Shown here piece by piece: positions 61,439 through 64,000 of a DNA stretch of 64,000 nucleotides. Below the pieces are notes generated by a model. That model did no database searches and had not been told where the DNA came from. It saw only the letters and a program-made list of their open reading frames with translations. The translations under genes and the position numbers were made by a program. The stretch comes from Bacteroidales bacterium. GTDB taxonomy: Bacteria > Bacteroidota > Bacteroidia > Bacteroidales > Tenuifilaceae. The stretch spans positions 119,772-183,771 of the forward strand of contig RPRQ01000001.1 of the NCBI GenBank assembly GCA_003818205.1, given 5' to 3'. Every line of letters begins with the position of its first letter. Positions within the stretch are counted from its first letter, which is position 1.

Positions 61439-62113
61439 ATGAATAAATCGATACCGATACTTTTGGTTGCTCTGATAACTCTAACCACATGTGGTCCAGA
61501 TATTAAGTTCGCTGAGCCGCAACCTAAAGGAGTTTCTTCCTTGAAAAAAATTCCATCCTTGTATTTTGGTCGTTTCAAGGGTTTGGCGGATAGTACGTAC
61601 ATCATCATCGATTCGGTTTCGGTAAAAAAGGAGTGGAGAACCACGGAGCTGATACCGCTTGATAGCCTTGAAAAAGAGCTGAAAATATCAATAAAAAGTG
61701 ATACAACCATACTAGTAAAAGACAACCTATTGCTTGATAAAACATCCGAGTCATTACTGCTAACCATAAACCTTTGCAACGATTCTGCAAAGGTTAGGGT
61801 TAAAGGCTATGAAACACTATTTGCTATATCCGATAGTCAGCAGGTAAGGCATTATCATAAGTTTTGTTTCCTAAACTATAAAACCAGGGATGGTTATTGG
61901 CTAGTTAAGTCGCTCAACCTGAAAGGGGATTTGCTTAGCTATTCCGATTTAATAGATTCAAAGGAGATTGAAAATATTTATAGTATCACAAAAGTAATCA
62001 CGGTAAAGGATACATCAAATAGGGTAGTTGAATATCGCATAAATCCAACCCGCAAGGAGCTTCGAAGGATTATACGTAAGAAAAAAATAGAAAACGGCTA
62101 TAAACGAATTTAA
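61439..62113 (+). CDS. Predicted lipoprotein of unknown function
   Basis: This 224-residue protein begins with a lipoprotein signal peptide (SIPILLVALITLTTC, cysteine near 18). The mature part is a soluble domain of strand-rich character (SLYFGRFKGLADSTYIIIDS) ending in a very basic tail (RKELRRIIRKKKIENGYKR). I do not recognise a family. The likely promoter is in the inverted repeat just upstream. It stands alone. Confidence 0.7.
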   Translation: MNKSIPILLVALITLTTCGPDIKFAEPQPKGVSSLKKIPSLYFGRFKGLADSTYIIIDSVSVKKEWRTTELIPLDSLEKELKISIKSDTTILVKDNLLLDKTSESLLLTINLCNDSAKVRVKGYETLFAISDSQQVRHYHKFCFLNYKTRDGYWLVKSLNLKGDLLSYSDLIDSKEIENIYSITKVITVKDTSNRVVEYRINPTRKELRRIIRKKKIENGYKRI

Positions 62114-62247
62114 TTGGTAATTCTAATGCTTTACATTGTATTTTCTTTATTTTCGTTCAATATACATTATATAGATTAAGCAGTTTTGAGCTTCGTTAAA
62201 ATCTCATAATATGATAGTTACGGTATTTTTTAAACCAAAAATCAATA

Positions 62248-62435
62248 ACTCCGCCTTTTAAGGCGGAGTCAGGATAAAGAAGAATCCTCGGCTTTAGCCA
62301 AAAGCGTAGTGTACGGTTTTAAGGGTAGAATTGTTTCTACGTTGATTAATAGAAAGTATATAGCAGCTGGCGTAGAAAGTCAAGGGTTGAAGCCCACAAA
62401 TCGTTAGATCATTATCTCCGCCTTCAAAGGCGGAG
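62248..62435. repeat. Palindrome cluster in a 426-bp gap
   Basis: ACTCCGCC-TTTTAA-GGCGGAGT (62248-62269), GGCTTTAGCC (near 62291), GGGTTGAAGCCC (62384-62395) and CTCCGCC-TTCAAA-GGCGGAG (62416-62435) follow one another. The TGAAGCCC and CTTTAGCC words are the same as in the cluster at 26561. No ORF or clear promoter is seen in the gap 62114-62539. Confidence 0.7.
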
Positions 62436-62539
62436 TTATTAGAACAATCCTCTTTCCGAGGGCTATAACGCTTTGGGTAAGCAGTATAGATACAACAGCT
62501 GATGCTTAATCTGTATAATATCCAATAAATAAACCGATT

Positions 62540-63541
62540 ATGAAAACACCTCGATTAATGACATTGATTCTTGCGCTTTCAGCCAGCGTTTTGTTGTTTG
62601 TTCAGTGCAAAAAGGATAGTGCCGATGATAATCTCATTGTAACGTTGGATGGTTCTATTGTTTCGGGGCCATATATCGCCGATTATACAGTAGCCAAGGA
62701 GGATATTCTTCGATCGATTCCTCAGGCATATATCGATTCTGCACGAAACCTCCTGCATGTAGCATATCAGCATACATCGCATGGAACTCATATTACCCGG
62801 GGTTTATTTGGGTTGCAGGATTATAAAGCAGGTGATAATATTCGATTTGGAATTACCGATTTCAATCCAACGCCGAATAGGTTAGATTTTAACGATAATG
62901 CGATGGCTAGCTATGCTGATGGAGATGATGATGCCTCTGACCTGAGCCGTAATGAAAGAGCGTTTATAAAGGCAACACAAAATTTTTTGGACGATCCCGA
63001 TAACGCCCTAATAAATGTAATTGTTTGGTCGTGGTGTAGCATTGAAGGGCATGCAGTTGCAGCTAACTATTTACCAGGTATGCAGCAGTTAATCAATGAG
63101 TATGGTAAAAATGGAAGTAAAATAGGGATAGGTACAGGAAAACGCTCAACACCTGTTTACTTTGTTTTTTTAACAGGTCATGCCGAAGGGAATAATACAG
63201 GAGCTGGTAAGCCAAAAAATCAGGCTGATTTGATAATTAACTTCTGCAACCAGAACCATCAGCTATGTTTAGATTACTATAGTATCGATACCCATGATAT
63301 GAGCGATATGTATTGGGATGATACTAATGATAATGGTAGTTCAACCAAGTATGGTGGGAATTTTTATAGTAGTTGGCAGAATTCGCACGATAAGGGTGTG
63401 CATTGGTACGATAATAAAACCCCTCAGGGTGGCGTTGCCTGTGGAGAGCACAATACTCAACATATTACTGCTAACCGAAAGGCCTATGCTATGTGGTGGA
63501 TTATGGCAAGAATTGTGGGGTGGGATGGAGGAGAGAAATGA
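62540..63541 (+). CDS. Predicted lipoprotein of unknown function with HTSHG motif
   Basis: This 333-residue protein has a lipoprotein signal peptide (LMTLILALSASVLLFVQC, cysteine near 23). The mature domain contains VAYQHTSHGTHITRGLFG near residue 74, VIVWSWCSIEGHAV near 155, FVFLTGHAEGNN near 211 and YYSIDTHDMSDMYWDD near 245. These His/Asp/Ser clusters look catalytic or metal-binding, and the order resembles an SGNH-like hydrolase, but I cannot name the family. It is a single-gene unit. Confidence 0.72.
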   Translation: MKTPRLMTLILALSASVLLFVQCKKDSADDNLIVTLDGSIVSGPYIADYTVAKEDILRSIPQAYIDSARNLLHVAYQHTSHGTHITRGLFGLQDYKAGDNIRFGITDFNPTPNRLDFNDNAMASYADGDDDASDLSRNERAFIKATQNFLDDPDNALINVIVWSWCSIEGHAVAANYLPGMQQLINEYGKNGSKIGIGTGKRSTPVYFVFLTGHAEGNNTGAGKPKNQADLIINFCNQNHQLCLDYYSIDTHDMSDMYWDDTNDNGSSTKYGGNFYSSWQNSHDKGVHWYDNKTPQGGVACGEHNTQHITANRKAYAMWWIMARIVGWDGGEK

Positions 63542-63574
63542 AAAATGAGGAGTCAAAACACAAAACCTTGCCGA

Positions 63575-63898
63575 CTACTCACCAATAATTTTAACGAGTA
63601 CTCGTTTTTTACGCTTCCCGTCGAATTCCCCGTAGAAAATTTGTTCCCAAGGCCCAAAGTCTAGCTCGCCTTCGGTTAAAGCAACCACAACCTCACGGCC
63701 CATGATGGTTCGCTTTAGGTGAGCATCGGCGTTATACTCATAGCCATTGTGCTTGTATTGCGAATAGGGCTTTTCTGGTGCTAACTTTTCTAGCCAAACC
63801 TCGTAGTCGTGATGCAGACCGCTCTCATCGTCGTTAATGAAAACGCTAGAGGTTATGTGCATCGCATTAACCAAAACGGTAATGATGCCAAAAATAGT
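63575..63898 (-). pseudogene. yjbQ: YjbQ/UPF0047 family protein, apparently missing its N-terminus
   Basis: The frame gives the C-terminal three quarters of the YjbQ family (secondary thiamine-phosphate synthase-like): [38 protein letters not shown] and [29 protein letters not shown]. Homologues of about 135-140 residues begin roughly 35 residues earlier. Here the family-like frame reaches only [11 protein letters not shown] and then an unrelated stretch with a TAA at about 63921. No good ATG start exists; a TTG gives 99 residues. Possible causes are truncation by an inserted element whose body lies outside the window, or a rearrangement. Confidence 0.6.
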
Positions 63899-64000
63899 TG
63901 GTGAATTTAATGAAAATAGAGATTAACTTTAGTCAGTAAGGTTAAGAGGACGTAGGCTCTGCTGGAGAGCAACCTGCTAGCAATAAACCTTATGGATATA

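Overview
The window looks like chromosome of a member of the Bacteroidota, probably Bacteroidales-like. Promoters follow the phylum's TAnnTTTG -7 element in at least nineteen places, usually without a clear Shine-Dalgarno site. There are also a CarboxypepD_reg-type TonB receptor, DUF3822 next to rsmD, a DUF6132 protein, LytTR/LytS regulators and a futalosine-pathway mqnA. The DNA is AT-rich with many small GC-rich palindromes between genes. Species-level placement is not possible from the sequence alone.

Layout. 1-14.7 kb: mostly housekeeping genes (DnaQ-like exonuclease, lipid kinase, LTA-synthase-like and PAP2 envelope proteins, FAH-family enzyme, BaiN-type flavoprotein, HAD phosphatase, mqnA, purB, MsbA-like ABC exporter). 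14.7-16.9 kb: two tRNA-Ser genes, a DUF6132 protein and HU. Four copies of a 230-290 bp MITE-like element with shared terminal inverted repeats lie at 0.1, 10.2, 15.1 and 16.6 kb. 16.9-23.3 kb: TrmH methylase, LytTR regulator, class III aminotransferase, a secreted protein, a membrane-anchored degenerate receiver protein and HtpG. 23.4-28.6 kb: TPR protein, TonB receptor and a LytST two-component pair. 28.57-31.48 kb: three consecutive decayed genes (a membrane protein with a 3' frameshift, an aspartate aminotransferase pseudogene and an mltG pseudogene). 31.6-41.3 kb: sucB/sucA, two M24 aminopeptidases, a PepSY-TM protein and serine dehydratase. 41.4-49 kb: iron-dependent alcohol dehydrogenase, a polyamine pair (agmatinase and a deoxyhypusine-synthase homologue), an ECF sigma/anti-sigma/Spy-like stress operon and a CorA variant.

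49.45-57.21 kb holds a compact four-gene type I restriction-modification operon: hsdR, an AlbA_2/Schlafen-like ATP-binding regulator, hsdM and hsdS. hsdS carries an extra C-terminal domain of about 190 residues that resembles the Panacea (DUF4065) antitoxin fold, hsdM carries two palindromic repeats translated in frame, and the regulator has a 12-bp coding tandem repeat. This locus is the strongest candidate for something not well described. It abuts a tRNA-Asp gene preceded by a truncated tRNA-Asp copy whose D-loop is split by a 20-bp palindromic insertion.

57.7-64 kb: rsmD/DUF3822, a RecD-like helicase, a 394-bp inverted-repeat-bounded segment, two lipoproteins and an apparently 5'-truncated yjbQ at the window edge. 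Functional calls rest on recognisable motifs; no database search was run.
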